NCBI RefSeq assembly: GCF_018070465.1
Contig: NZ_JAGPXT010000027.1
Span: forward strand, 1 to 64,000
DNA from: Micromonospora sp. C95
GTDB lineage: Bacteria; Actinomycetota; Actinomycetes; Mycobacteriales; Micromonosporaceae
Direction: 5' to 3'
DNA length: 64,000 bases
The translations under genes were made by a program, and so were the position numbers. Positions within the stretch are counted from its first letter, which is position 1, and every line of letters begins with the position of its first letter. Below, one piece after another: positions 63,963 through 64,000 of this stretch. The notes beneath the pieces were generated by a model. It was not told where the DNA came from and did not search any database. It saw nothing but the letters and a program-made list of their open reading frames with translations.

Positions 63963-64000
63963 GTGTCAACACACCGACGAGCCTGGCACAAGCGGGCCGG
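63963..64000 (+). CDS. start of a rightward gene, cut by the window end
   Basis: A GTG at 63963 with GGAAGG eight bases upstream opens a frame of 12 full codons (STHRRAWHKRAG after the start) that runs off the window. The stretch 63804-63962 before it is a divergent intergenic region. Too short to identify. Confidence 0.4.
   Translation, partial: MSTHRRAWHKRA

Overview
The window is chromosomal DNA from a very high-G+C actinomycete, most likely Micromonospora or a close relative in the Micromonosporaceae. This rests on codon use that is almost entirely G/C at third positions, a bldC gene, a purF-purM-DUF3073-valine dehydrogenase-bldC block that matches my memory of Streptomyces gene order, an actinobacterial Tad pilus locus, and many genes whose -10 box (TANNNT) lies 6-8 bases before the start codon (leaderless mRNAs). 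Species assignment is inference. No phage, insertion sequence or CRISPR array was seen.

Layout. 1-7 kb: a LuxR-type ATPase regulator, a PP2C phosphatase, a PadR/ABC exporter operon, a beta-helix lipoprotein, an epimerase and a DUF1772 membrane protein, then tRNA-Lys and a YefM/YoeB toxin-antitoxin pair with its palindromic operator. 8-14.9 kb: a cation exchanger, an unrecognised protein, a DUF2332 protein, a DUF4345 membrane protein coupled to the stub of a broken NmrA-type gene, AraC and TetR regulators, a DUF4386 protein and a zinc-ribbon protein. 14.9-17.3 kb: a lone GH65 phosphorylase. 17.3-27.9 kb: prepilin peptidase and the Tad/Flp pilus operon (lipoprotein, secreted protein, CpaB-like, CpaE-like, TadA, TadB, TadC, small pilin candidate, two TadE-like, one TadG-like, LysM protein).

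28-37.7 kb: a Rieske protein, a crotonase, and a LacI-controlled alpha-glucoside operon (binding protein, two permeases, GH13 enzyme) with visible promoter, operator and intercistronic hairpin, then a flavoprotein disulfide reductase. 37.9-45.8 kb: an aberrant NRAMP-like transporter, then a carotenoid/light cluster. Photolyase and crtB run leftward. crtE, crtI, idi and a CarH/LitR-like B12-domain MerR regulator run rightward. Both arms start at one palindromic -10. 46-49.5 kb: a polysaccharide deacetylase, tRNA-Glu, tRNA-Asp and tRNA-Phe, and a CmtR-like metal sensor with a CDF exporter and a methyltransferase.

49.6-55.6 kb: an SRPBCC protein, a binding protein whose two halves are in swapped order (circular permutation), a beta-oxidation pair, a tiny protein made of calcium-loop repeats, a methyltransferase and an F420/FMN-type oxidoreductase. 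55.7-64 kb: bldC, a conserved protein, valine dehydrogenase, DUF3073, a two-gene radical-SAM cyclophane peptide system, purM, purF, a sterol-carrier-like protein and the first codons of a further gene. The most notable items are the cyclophane RiPP pair (59.0-60.3 kb) and the circularly permuted binding protein (50.7-52.1 kb).
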